Shown here piece after piece: positions 27,666 through 36,127 of a stretch of DNA of 64,000 nucleotides. The notes under the pieces were generated by a model. It made no database searches. It was not told where the DNA came from and was given only the letters and a program-made list of their open reading frames with translations. The stretch covers positions 1-64,000 of the forward strand of contig DASXMJ010000191.1 of the NCBI GenBank assembly GCA_036495685.1, given 5' to 3'. This DNA comes from Candidatus Binataceae bacterium. GTDB taxonomy: Bacteria; Desulfobacterota; Binatia; Binatales; Binataceae. Positions within the stretch are counted from its first letter, which is position 1. The number at the start of each line of letters is the position of its first letter. A program made the translations under genes and the position numbers.

Positions 27666-28556
27666 CTACCAATGCGTCGTTGATGGAACTTCGCCAGCGA
27701 TGGGGCGCTGAAGATGCTCTTGCCCGGTAAATTGGCGGAACAGGTTTTGCGGCCCAAGCATCGTTAGCATGATCTGCGCCGCGGGCACGAGATAGAAGAT
27801 CGAGCCGGGTACCCACATGATGGCGCCAGCGACGATTTGATCGCCCATAGGCGTGAAACCGGCGACTGACGGCACGCTCGCATAGTAGGGGTAAAGGAGG
27901 CGGCCAGAGAAAATGAACAGCGCCGAGAGGATCGTGTTCTGGCCGTCGGCGAGGAACAGGTAGGGCAACAACGCCCATCGCGGCCATCGCGCGACGCTGG
28001 GCCACGGCTGGATGACGGGAAACCAGAACATCAGGGCTGTCGTGAAGAAGCATGCGTGCTCGACCACGTGCCAAGGGTCCGAGCGCAGGGCGAGCTGGAA
28101 GGTTGCGGGGAGGTGCCAGATCCAAGTGGCGAGCACAAAGGCGAACCAGCATACCAGCGGCTGTGTGAGCCATCGGTAGGCGCTCCTGGTTAGCCTCGGG
28201 CGGAGCGCGCGGCCAACCAGCTTGGCGGCGCGGGGGGGTAAGCCCCGGAGCAGAGGTATCGCCGGCGCTCCAGCGAGCAGGAGCGTCGGCGATACCAGCA
28301 TCAGCAGCAGGTGCTGGGTCATGTGCACCTGCAGCAGAAGGTCGTCGAGCGCCTCGAGCGGCGACGCCACAGCGAGGGCGAGGGCGGCGATGCCGCCGAG
28401 GAAGGCGCCCAGATGCCAGCGCGTAAAGCGCGCCGGCATCTGACGGTGGACACGGCGGTAGCCGCGGACGTAGAGCGTGGCGATCGCGATCAAGGTCGCG
28501 AGCGTAGTGACCGGAGGCCGCCACGACGCGAGCGCAGTTTGCAGCGAGGGGTCCAT
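27666..28556 (-). CDS. ctaG: Cytochrome c oxidase assembly factor CtaG (caa3-type)
   Basis: 296 residues with seven or so membrane segments. The signature of the caa3_CtaG family is present: LQVHMTQHLLLMLVSPTLLLAGAP, ATWIWHLP and VVEHACFFTTALMFWFPV, with conserved histidines (HMTQH, WH, EH) thought to handle copper. It assists copper delivery to heme-copper oxidase. Its ATG directly abuts the stop of the cytochrome b gene (TAG-ATG). Last gene of the respiratory cluster, as befits an assembly factor. Confidence 0.9.
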   Translation of the reverse strand: MDPSLQTALASWRPPVTTLATLIAIATLYVRGYRRVHRQMPARFTRWHLGAFLGGIAALALAVASPLEALDDLLLQVHMTQHLLLMLVSPTLLLAGAPAIPLLRGLPPRAAKLVGRALRPRLTRSAYRWLTQPLVCWFAFVLATWIWHLPATFQLALRSDPWHVVEHACFFTTALMFWFPVIQPWPSVARWPRWALLPYLFLADGQNTILSALFIFSGRLLYPYYASVPSVAGFTPMGDQIVAGAIMWVPGSIFYLVPAAQIMLTMLGPQNLFRQFTGQEHLQRPIAGEVPSTTHW

Positions 28557-30023
28557 CTAGTTGCTCGAAACGGGAACCGCCGGTTGCGCCGAATTGCGCG
28601 CCGGTGGTTCGCTGCGCGGATGCATCGTCGCGAGGAATGCGACGATCGCGTTGACTTCGGCGGGTGAAAGATTCTTTCCGTAGGCCGGCATGTTGCCACC
28701 GCCCTGAAGAATCTGGCGGACGATCTGGCTGCGGGTCAGGCGTGTGGCAGTGGCGTCGAGCGCAGGCCCACGCATTCCGCCCTGGCCCCCGAGGGAGTGA
28801 CAATTGCGACACTGCTTGCTTTGCACGAGCAGCGCGCCCCGGAGCTCGAGCGGAGTGCGGCCTTTCACGTAGTCGACGGGCGTCGGCGCCGCGCTCCACG
28901 CTTCCATGTCGGGAGACCACGGCGAGAACGTGCCGAGCCAGGTGAGGCTGCCGATCGTCGTGACGATCAGGATGACGATTACCACCGAGATGGGACGGCG
29001 GCGCCAGCTCTTCTCGCCGGTGCCAGACAGGAAGGGCAGGGCGAACAGCAGTCCGATTGCGATGGGCGGACCCGTGAGCATCAGAACGGTTTCGGTCCAC
29101 GGCGGCAGCAACGCGAACACCGAAAACAGCCACAAGAAGAAGAAATCTGGCCGCGGCACGGTCTGGATGATGGTCGGATCGGGCTGGCCGTTGGGACCGA
29201 TTGGGCCGGCGAGCGCCGCCACGGCGAGGAGGGCCAGGATGATCAGTCCGGCGAAGACGAGATCCTTCTGCGCAGCGTACGGCATGAACGGCTCGCCGTC
29301 GCGATGCACCATCTCCTGGTACTGCTGGAGGTAGGTGGAGCGCCGCACGATCCGACCCGGCATCGGCCATTCGTTGATGCCGAGTCTCAGCACGAGAAAC
29401 AGATGCAACCCAACGAAGCCGATCAGCGCGCCGGGGATGACGAAAACGTGCAGCGCGAAGAAGCGCGACAGCGTCCCGCCGGCGATGATCGGTCCTCCGA
29501 GTATCAGAGCGACGATCTTAGAGCCGACGATCGGAGTGCGGCCAGCGATCGATGCGCCGATGCCTAGCCCCCAGTATGCGTTCTGATCGAAACGGAGCAC
29601 CTGGCCGGTGAACGCCATGCCGAGGGTGCATAGCAACAGGAAGCAGCCCGCGACCCAGGTCAGTTCGCGCGGATATTTGTACGCGCCAAACAAAAAGACC
29701 TGAATCATGTGGATCAGCATCAGGGCGACCATGAAGTTGGAGCCCCATCCGTGCAGGGCGCGCAGATACCAACCGAGCGGCTGCTTGTAGTTGAGGAAAA
29801 TCAGACTGTCCCAGGCGCGATCAGCGGCGGGCGTGTAGACCGTGGCGAGGCAGATGCCGGTGACGACCTGCAGAATGAAGACGACCAGGGTGGCGCTGCC
29901 GAAGACGTACCACCAGCTGGCCGAGCTGCGCGGCACGGGGTGCTCGGCAACCCCGACGATCGCATCGGCCACCTGGAGGCGCTCGTCGAACCATCGGCCG
30001 ATCGATTTGAGCAGGTCGTTCAT
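28557..30023 (-). CDS. Cytochrome b fused to a C-terminal cytochrome c domain (bc-type quinol oxidoreductase)
   Basis: 488 residues. The N-terminal part is a cytochrome b/b6 with heme ligands H91/H105 and H192/H207; the 14/15 spacing is that of b6-type proteins. Then comes a subunit-IV-like part with RPDFFFLWLF at 291-300 in place of the usual PEWY motif of the quinol-oxidising site. After about residue 390 a heme-c domain follows (CRNCH at 405-409, likely Met ligand in GGGNMPAYG). Electrons from quinol could thus pass to its own heme c. ATG 30023 overlaps the Rieske stop (ATGA), so the two are coupled. The frame is open upstream to 30212, but that part is antisense of Rieske. Confidence 0.9.
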   Translation of the reverse strand: MNDLLKSIGRWFDERLQVADAIVGVAEHPVPRSSASWWYVFGSATLVVFILQVVTGICLATVYTPAADRAWDSLIFLNYKQPLGWYLRALHGWGSNFMVALMLIHMIQVFLFGAYKYPRELTWVAGCFLLLCTLGMAFTGQVLRFDQNAYWGLGIGASIAGRTPIVGSKIVALILGGPIIAGGTLSRFFALHVFVIPGALIGFVGLHLFLVLRLGINEWPMPGRIVRRSTYLQQYQEMVHRDGEPFMPYAAQKDLVFAGLIILALLAVAALAGPIGPNGQPDPTIIQTVPRPDFFFLWLFSVFALLPPWTETVLMLTGPPIAIGLLFALPFLSGTGEKSWRRRPISVVIVILIVTTIGSLTWLGTFSPWSPDMEAWSAAPTPVDYVKGRTPLELRGALLVQSKQCRNCHSLGGQGGMRGPALDATATRLTRSQIVRQILQGGGNMPAYGKNLSPAEVNAIVAFLATMHPRSEPPARNSAQPAVPVSSN

Positions 30024-30520
30024 GCTTCCGGCTTGCCGAGAGTCGGCAGCTCGCCGGCGTAGATCCACAGCTGGCCCGCTTCGATCTTGTATCTGTATTG
30101 ATACAGCGGGCGCGGCGGCGGCCCCGAGGCGTGCCTGCCGTCGGCGTAGAAAACGCCACCATGACACGGACACATGAACAGCTCGGACTCGGCGAACCAT
30201 CGGACGGGGCATCCGAGGTGCGTGCAGTTGATGGCGAAGACCCGGAAGTCATTACCGGTCATATGGCGCACCCAGCATGGAATCTTTGCGGTTTCGCCGT
30301 CCCATTGTTTCTTAAACGGATTTACATATTCGGCCAGACGAGTCTGATTTTGCGGATAGTCAGTCAGCGGGCCGAGCGATATCCAGTTAAGCCAGATGAA
30401 ACGTCGCGCAGGCGAGAGTATATATCCGACAATCGGTATTGCGAACACTGCAATAGCGATCGCGTTGATAGCTATTCCGAGACTGAACAGGAAATGACGA
30501 CGAGTAGTCTGGTCTGCCAC
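30020..30520 (-). CDS. Rieske [2Fe-2S] protein of a bc-type complex
   Basis: 166 residues. Twin-arginine-type N-terminus (TTRRHFLFSLG) with one membrane anchor (about 14-36), then a Rieske fold with both cluster loops: CTHLGC at 99-104 and CPCHGG at 117-122 (ligands C99, H101, C117, H120; disulfide C104-C119). It accepts electrons from quinol and passes them to the heme c partner. Located between the diheme cytochrome c gene (1-bp gap) and cytochrome b (ATGA overlap). Confidence 0.94.
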   Translation of the reverse strand: MADQTTRRHFLFSLGIAINAIAIAVFAIPIVGYILSPARRFIWLNWISLGPLTDYPQNQTRLAEYVNPFKKQWDGETAKIPCWVRHMTGNDFRVFAINCTHLGCPVRWFAESELFMCPCHGGVFYADGRHASGPPPRPLYQYRYKIEAGQLWIYAGELPTLGKPEA

Positions 30521-30521
30521 T

Positions 30522-31229
30522 TCATTTCCTCGAACTCAGAGTCGCAGGACGTTTCGAAACGAGCCAGGCGACCACATCCGCGACCTGCTGAACGGTGAGG
30601 GGTTGGCCGGAGGCAGCGTGCTTCCAGTCGGGATGGCCGAGGTCCGGCCGTCCCGCGATCACAATCGTGCGCAGGTACTGATTGCTGACCAGCGAAAGAA
30701 ACGAGGGATCGACGACTGAGCCGGCAGCGATAGGTCCGCTCGCGTCGGGGCCGTGGCAGGACTGGCAGTTCGAGGCGTACACCTGCGCGCCATTCTCCAG
30801 GTTGCCTGCTGTCCCGAGCGAGTACGACGGAGCGCCGTCGGCCGCTCCAGGAGCACCCGCCCATTTGTCGCGGATACCGGCAATCAGCAAGTCGATCTGA
30901 TGGCCGGTCAGACTGCCGCCGGCTTCTTGCGCGAATGGCGGCATTGGGGTGCCGGGAACTCCTTGGGCGATCACGTGGCGCAACGAAGTATCGTCAACGA
31001 TGCCCAGATACACGGGATTGTTGAGGTCGATCGCCGCGCCGAAGCGGCCGTCGGCGCCGTGGCATCCGGCGCAGTTCCCCAGGTAGAGCGTGCGGAAATC
31101 AGTCACGTCAGTCGGCCGCAGCGGAAAATCGGCGAGCGTAGGACGCCCGGGAGCGGAACGGCAGCCGGTGATGAGGAGCGCGGTCAACGACACGCCCACA
31201 AAAAGCGATCTTACGACGTGCGGGGTCAA
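30522..31229 (-). CDS. Diheme c-type cytochrome lipoprotein
   Basis: 235 residues from TTG 31229, three bases after the preceding gene's stop; the frame is open further, but through the upstream gene. Lipoprotein signal (VSLTALLITGC) followed by two cytochrome c domains: NCAGCHG at about residue 55 and NCQSCHG at about residue 155, with candidate Met ligands in GTPMPPF and later. It likely carries electrons from the bc-type complex to the CoxB heme c. The TTG start is the only suitable one before the signal peptide. Confidence 0.85.
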   Translation of the reverse strand: MTPHVVRSLFVGVSLTALLITGCRSAPGRPTLADFPLRPTDVTDFRTLYLGNCAGCHGADGRFGAAIDLNNPVYLGIVDDTSLRHVIAQGVPGTPMPPFAQEAGGSLTGHQIDLLIAGIRDKWAGAPGAADGAPSYSLGTAGNLENGAQVYASNCQSCHGPDASGPIAAGSVVDPSFLSLVSNQYLRTIVIAGRPDLGHPDWKHAASGQPLTVQQVADVVAWLVSKRPATLSSRK

Positions 31230-31230
31230 A

Positions 31231-32067
31231 TCAGTTCTGACCTTCGCGGTCACCCCCGAGTCCCGGAGCCTCGATGCCGGTGCGCACCGCGAACGGAAGG
31301 TGCTGCATAGTGGTGACGCGTTCGGTTTGATTGACCACGAAGCCCGCGACCGCGCCAAAGGCGATCTGGCACAAAATGAACCAGCGCCACTCGATACGCG
31401 CATCGAGGACCGGGTTGATCACGCTAAGCGACGACCACAATAGGCCGGTCCACAGAAGGGGCGCGACGATCGCAGCCCAAAACGCCGGGTAGCGGGGGAA
31501 CATCGGCAGCATGACGCCGTACAGCAGGCCGACCAGGATAGACGCAGAGGCGTGAATGATCAGGGCAACGACAAAGGCCTCCGGAATAAACGACGAAAGC
31601 GTCGCAGTGCTGGCGTTGGCGAGATTGGCAAGCACGGTCGCCGCAAGGACGTTGGCTGTGTACCAAAGGCTGTGATGAACCACCACGCTTTGCAGGACCG
31701 CGAGCCCCGCCATGGCAATTCCGCCAGCGATGCCCCCCTTTATACCCGCGGAGTACGAGTAAATTTCCAGCGGCAGGATCGCGCGATTGCCAAGCTCGCC
31801 GACGTGCAGGTAATCAACGCCGATCGTCGCAGGCACGATGGCTGCAGGGGCGGCCTCGACCCGCAGCGGCTCACGATGCTCGACCGGCAACACTTCCCCG
31901 AACCATCCGACGGCGCCCGAAATGAACAGCACGCCCCCGACCAGCGTAACTGCGACGTTGGTCACCAGGCCGGCAAACACGAGGGTTAGGCCGAGCGCCA
32001 TCAGCATCGGCCATGGAGTCGGCGCGGGAGCTTCGATTGGATTGTCGGGGTTCCCCTCTACAGGCAT
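31231..32067 (-). CDS. Integral membrane protein of the respiratory cluster, unassigned
   Basis: 278 residues, mostly hydrophobic. Residues about 20-62 form two tight membrane segments with a C-terminal WFGEVLPVEHRE, reminiscent of small oxidase subunit IV. A periplasmic or cytosolic loop follows, then five or so membrane segments (from about 108 to 250). No heme or metal motif is evident. Its fixed place between CoxC and the cytochrome c gene, ten bases after CoxC, argues for a structural subunit of the oxidase or supercomplex. Confidence 0.8.
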   Translation of the reverse strand: MPVEGNPDNPIEAPAPTPWPMLMALGLTLVFAGLVTNVAVTLVGGVLFISGAVGWFGEVLPVEHREPLRVEAAPAAIVPATIGVDYLHVGELGNRAILPLEIYSYSAGIKGGIAGGIAMAGLAVLQSVVVHHSLWYTANVLAATVLANLANASTATLSSFIPEAFVVALIIHASASILVGLLYGVMLPMFPRYPAFWAAIVAPLLWTGLLWSSLSVINPVLDARIEWRWFILCQIAFGAVAGFVVNQTERVTTMQHLPFAVRTGIEAPGLGGDREGQN

Positions 32068-32076
32068 TGCATTAGC

Positions 32077-32679
32077 TCATCGTCCAATCACGTAGACGGT
32101 AAGGAATACCACAACCCACACTGAATCCACGAAGTGCCAATACCAGGAGAGAACGTCGGCGCGCTCGACGTGACGCTCGCTCATATAGCCGAGCACTGTC
32201 AGGATCAGCACGAGCAAAATTAAAACCAGTCCTATTGTCACGTGCAATGCATGCAGTCCGACGAGTGAGTAATAGGTGGTTCCGAAAAGATTTGTTCGAA
32301 GGGTCAGTCCCTCGTGATAGATGAGGCGGTGCCATTCGATGGCGGTGCCGATCAGAAACTCAGCGCCCAGTACAAAAGTCACGAACCACCACGCGCTGAA
32401 ATTGCGAATAGAGCCGGCGCGCAGCGATCGGATCGCGATAACGATCGTGATGCTGCTTGAGAGCAGGCAGATCGTATTCACGATCGGCACGGAGAGGACC
32501 TCTCTAGGTGAAGGACCGCTCAAGCTCTTCCCGATATAGAAGATGTAGGCGACCACGAAGATCAGGAAGAACGACGATTCGGTGAGAATGAGGGCGAGAA
32601 TCCCGACACGACCGCGATAGGGGAGTGTCTCGCTCCACGGTGTTGACGACGCGCGCATGGTGGTCGATGCGGCGGCCAT
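32077..32679 (-). CDS. coxC: Cytochrome c oxidase subunit III
   Basis: 200 residues with five membrane segments, the short CyoC/CoxC form. Family motifs: LTESSFFLIFVVAYIFY at the start, GAEFLIGTAIEWHRLI in the middle, and LVGLHALHVTIGLVLI and DSVWVVVFLTVYVIG at the end. It is a core structural subunit of the heme-copper oxidase and contains no metals. 16 bp downstream of coxA. Confidence 0.93.
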   Translation of the reverse strand: MAAASTTMRASSTPWSETLPYRGRVGILALILTESSFFLIFVVAYIFYIGKSLSGPSPREVLSVPIVNTICLLSSSITIVIAIRSLRAGSIRNFSAWWFVTFVLGAEFLIGTAIEWHRLIYHEGLTLRTNLFGTTYYSLVGLHALHVTIGLVLILLVLILTVLGYMSERHVERADVLSWYWHFVDSVWVVVFLTVYVIGR

Positions 32680-32695
32680 CAGACAGCGCTCCGGT

Positions 32696-34381
32696 TCATT
32701 CGTATCTCCAGTCCGGGTCGTCGGGATGCTTCAGGTCCCACAGCGGGCGGCGACTGCGAACCACCGGCAGAGTCGCGAAGTTGTACTCGGGCGGAGGCGA
32801 GGTCGTCGACCATTCGAGCGTCCATGCGTCCCAGGGATCGTCGCCGGCCGGCTCTCCTGATCGCAACGACCGAACGACATTGATCACGAATATGAGCACC
32901 GCGATGCCCTGTACGAGCGCGCCGATCGACGCGACAAAATTGAGGGTCTCGAGTCCGCGCCCAGGTTGATAGGTATAAATACGACGCGGCATTCCTTGCA
33001 TGCCGGCGAAGTGCTCAGTATCGAATGTCAAATGGAAGCCAATCACGAAAAGCCAGAAATGCCAACGGCCAAGACGCTCACTGAGCATTCTGCCGGTAGC
33101 CTTTGGAAACCAATAATAGATGGCGGCGAATATCATGAAGACAATCGCGCCGACCAGTACATAGTGAAAATGCGCTACGACGAAGTACGTATCGGTAAGC
33201 TGCCAATCGAAGGGTGCAACCGCGAGCATGATGCCGGTCAGACCCGCGACCAGAAACTGGAACAGGAAGGCGATACTGAACAGCATAGGAACCTTGAAGC
33301 GCAATTTTCCACGCCACATGGTTCCGAGCCAGTTGAATATTTTGATGCCAGTGGGAACGCCGACCAGCATGCTCGAGGCTGCAAAGAAGGAATTGCCCGC
33401 CGGCGTCATGCCGACCGAGAACATATGATGCGCCCATACGCTCATGCTGATGAATCCGATCGCGCAGCTGGCGGCCACCATCACGCTGTAGCCGAAGATA
33501 ACCTTGCGGGAGAAAACCGGAATGATTTCAGACGCGAACGCGAAGGCCGGAATCACCAGTATGTAGACCTCGGGATGGCCGAAGATCCAGAAAAAGTGCT
33601 GCCACAGGACTGCCGAGCCTCCCGCCTGAGTGTCGAAGAAATGTGCACCCAGAAAACGATCGAGCAGCAGCATCACTTGCGCAGCCGACAGCGGCGGCAG
33701 CGCCACCAGAATCATGAACGACACGACGGTAGCCAGCCACACGAGCACCGGCATCTTGGTGAGCGTCATTCCTTCGCATCGCATGCAGAACACGGAGCTG
33801 ACAATGTTGGCCGCAGTCGCAGTCGAGCCCACGGTCGTGAGCAGAATACTGAGTATCCAATAGTCGGTACTGTTGCCGCGCGAGAACGGCAGTTCCGTGA
33901 GCGGTGCATATGCGAACCATCCGACATCGGGCGCGCTGCCGGCGCCATACAAGCCATCGCCGCCGATATAGCTGAAGTAGAGGAGCAGGGCACCGAAGAA
34001 CCATAGCCAGAAGCCGAAGGCGTTGAGCCGCGGAAAGGCGAGATCGCGCGCACCGATCATGAGCGGCACCAGGTAGTTGAACAAACCGGTGAGGATCGGC
34101 ATCCCGACCAGGAACACCATCGCCGTGCCATGCATCGTCAGCAGGCGGTTGAAGACCTGCGGCGGCACGATGCCGGAATTAGGTACCGCGAGCTGAAGCC
34201 GAATGGTGGCGGCCTGGAGGCCTGCGACCAGGAAGAAGAAAAGGCCGCCGGTGATGTACATCAGTCCCAGCCGCTTGTGATCGACCGTGATGACCCATTC
34301 GTGCAGCCGGCCGAGGATCGGAAGCTGCTCGAGGTCGTCTACGGCGTCCAGTCCCATTTCGCGATCGATAGTTCCCGCCAA
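32696..34381 (-). CDS. coxA: Cytochrome c oxidase subunit I (heme-copper, A-type)
   Basis: 561 residues, 12 membrane segments. VDHKRLGLMYI near the start. The CuB/K-channel segment HFFWIFGHPEVYILVIPAF has the Tyr that is cross-linked to His in A-type enzymes. YFVVAHFHYVLVG holds the CuB and heme ligands in helix X. It reduces O2 and pumps protons in the inner membrane. The start is TTG 34381, with an excellent AGGAGGGG nine bases upstream; ATG at codon 9 has none. Confidence 0.95.
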   Translation of the reverse strand: MAGTIDREMGLDAVDDLEQLPILGRLHEWVITVDHKRLGLMYITGGLFFFLVAGLQAATIRLQLAVPNSGIVPPQVFNRLLTMHGTAMVFLVGMPILTGLFNYLVPLMIGARDLAFPRLNAFGFWLWFFGALLLYFSYIGGDGLYGAGSAPDVGWFAYAPLTELPFSRGNSTDYWILSILLTTVGSTATAANIVSSVFCMRCEGMTLTKMPVLVWLATVVSFMILVALPPLSAAQVMLLLDRFLGAHFFDTQAGGSAVLWQHFFWIFGHPEVYILVIPAFAFASEIIPVFSRKVIFGYSVMVAASCAIGFISMSVWAHHMFSVGMTPAGNSFFAASSMLVGVPTGIKIFNWLGTMWRGKLRFKVPMLFSIAFLFQFLVAGLTGIMLAVAPFDWQLTDTYFVVAHFHYVLVGAIVFMIFAAIYYWFPKATGRMLSERLGRWHFWLFVIGFHLTFDTEHFAGMQGMPRRIYTYQPGRGLETLNFVASIGALVQGIAVLIFVINVVRSLRSGEPAGDDPWDAWTLEWSTTSPPPEYNFATLPVVRSRRPLWDLKHPDDPDWRYE

Positions 34382-34396
34382 GCGCGTTCCCCTCCT

Positions 34397-35452
34397 TCAG
34401 CGCAGAGTCGCCAGGTAAGCCACGAGGTCGTCGAGGTCCTTGTCGTCGAGATTCATCGCCGGCATTAACGCCCCAGGCTTCATCACGCTTGGATCGCGCA
34501 CCCACACACGCAGATGATCGAGATTATTCATGGCGACACCGGCGCCGATGGTCTCGCGCGCCATCAGATGCGTCAAGTCGGGGCCGAAGCGGCCGTTCGC
34601 ACCGGTGCCCTGAATCGCATGGCAGTTGACGCATGCGGTGGATTCGAAGATCTGCTGGCCGTGCGCGACTGACGCATCGACAGCCGCCGGCTGCTTTTGC
34701 GCCGCGACCCAATTATCGAAATCCGCGCGCGGCTCGACGATCACGCGCAGAAGCATCATCGCGTGCTCGGTGCCGCAGAACTCGGCGCATTGTCCCAGAT
34801 AGGTGCCCGCGACGTGCGGATCGATCCACATCGTGTTTTTCTTGTTCGGGATCACATCAGTCTTGCCGGCCAGACGCGGAACCCAGAAGCTGTGCGCTAC
34901 GTCCACCGACTCGAGATCGAGAAAGGTTGGTGTGGGATTTTTCGGATCGCTCAGCGGGACGTGAAGCTCGTTGGCGGTCACGATGCCGAGCTCAGGGTAG
35001 TGAAACTCCCACCACCATTGATGCCCGATCACGTGGACGCTAATGGCGCCCGGCGGGCGCCTCGGCGCCTGGACCGAATAGATGGTGCGCGCGGTGGTGA
35101 GGAAGAGGACCAGCACGATAAGGACGGGGACGGTCGTCCACGCAAACTCGATCGGATTGCTGCCGTAGACCTGCGGCGGTTCGCGACCGTTGTCACCCTG
35201 GCGGGCGCGATCTCTGATGAGGCTGATGACCAGGAGGCCGGCGACGATCAGGAAAATCACAGCGGTGATCGAACACGTGAAGAACGCCAGCGTCCTGATC
35301 TCGTGCGCCGGAGTCGAGACCGTGTCGAAGATGCTGCTTGGGGGAATCTTCGAGTTCGACTCGCCCATGCCCCAGTCGTTCGCAAACGCGGCGACGGGCA
35401 TAGTGGCAACGATGACAATAGTGAAGAACCAGCGGTGCACACGTCCGAGCAA
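34397..35452 (-). CDS. coxB: Cytochrome c oxidase subunit II with fused heme-c domain (caa3-type)
   Basis: 351 residues from TTG 35452; GTG at codon 5 is an alternative. Signal peptide to about residue 25, two membrane helices (about 53-80 and 105-125), then the cupredoxin domain with the CuA site GQCAEFCGTEHAMM and WWWEFHYPELG. The C-terminal cytochrome c domain has ACVNCHAIQG and likely Met in GALMPAMN. This makes the oxidase caa3-type: it accepts electrons through its own heme c. First gene of the cluster. Confidence 0.94.
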   Translation of the reverse strand: MLGRVHRWFFTIVIVATMPVAAFANDWGMGESNSKIPPSSIFDTVSTPAHEIRTLAFFTCSITAVIFLIVAGLLVISLIRDRARQGDNGREPPQVYGSNPIEFAWTTVPVLIVLVLFLTTARTIYSVQAPRRPPGAISVHVIGHQWWWEFHYPELGIVTANELHVPLSDPKNPTPTFLDLESVDVAHSFWVPRLAGKTDVIPNKKNTMWIDPHVAGTYLGQCAEFCGTEHAMMLLRVIVEPRADFDNWVAAQKQPAAVDASVAHGQQIFESTACVNCHAIQGTGANGRFGPDLTHLMARETIGAGVAMNNLDHLRVWVRDPSVMKPGALMPAMNLDDKDLDDLVAYLATLR

Positions 35453-36127
35453 GATTTTCTCAGCCTCCCGAAACTTCCCAAGTCAGGGTCAGGGCATCAG
35501 CAGTTCCTCCACCTTCCGATGCCAAGGTGTGCTTTTTGAACGCAGTGTAGCTTACACCGGGACCCTTCCCGGTGTCACGATACCTAACGCCGCGAGTGTT
35601 CGTGAACGCTTCGAACTCCCGCTTTTAATTAGTCGAACCCGCTCCGAAACGAGCCTAAGACGCTTCGGGAACTGACCTCGATTCGTCGCCGCTCCAACGA
35701 CAAATCAGTTCGGGGACGGCGGCTTTGGATACCCGCAGTGTGCCCTTCTTCAGGGGCGATGGACAAATGGATCCCGGACTATCCGGGAACCTCGCAGCGA
35801 ATTTAACCTGGGAGTAACCGAGAAGTACATTCCGAAACTGGGCGAGGAAGATGGTACCAAACAAACACCAGGCGGTCGCACACTGGTCACTGACATACCT
35901 AAGTTGGCCCTGAAACGCTTCTGTCGTTTCTGGCCGGAACCCCCGACAGATTCCCGGAATTCTCATGGAGCCCGGCGAAACCCGGTCTGTATCCGAAGAG
36001 CCTGACAGCCTTCAGCGTCGAATTGGCAGTAGGCTATGCTTGTGTGGAACCTTACCTTGCCTGGGTTGGTGACGCCCAGGGAGTTTTCTGTGCCCTCTGG
36101 GGCGCAACGAGTCCTGAGTTCAGGTTT
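35453..36127. other. Intergenic stretch, promoter region of the respiratory cluster
   Basis: About 675 bp between the end of the deacetylase-like gene and coxB. It must contain the promoter of the eight-gene respiratory cluster near its 35453 side, but no promoter motif can be singled out. No gene seen. Confidence 0.4.

Noticed and set aside
27529-29370. A very long minus-strand open frame (over 600 codons) overlapping ctaG and cytochrome b
   Set aside because: Its composition (Arg, Pro, His, Ala-rich, no hydrophobic core) is that of a shadow of GC-rich coding sequence; the overlapping ctaG and cytochrome b frames carry clear motifs.
28797-29567. Plus-strand open frame of 256 codons opposite cytochrome b
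   Set aside because: Antisense shadow; strongly biased composition (Glu, Arg, Asp, Gln) and no ribosome site.
32966-34006. Plus-strand open frame of 346 codons opposite coxA
   Set aside because: Antisense to a gene with full oxidase motifs; sequence is His/Glu/Arg-rich without domain pattern.
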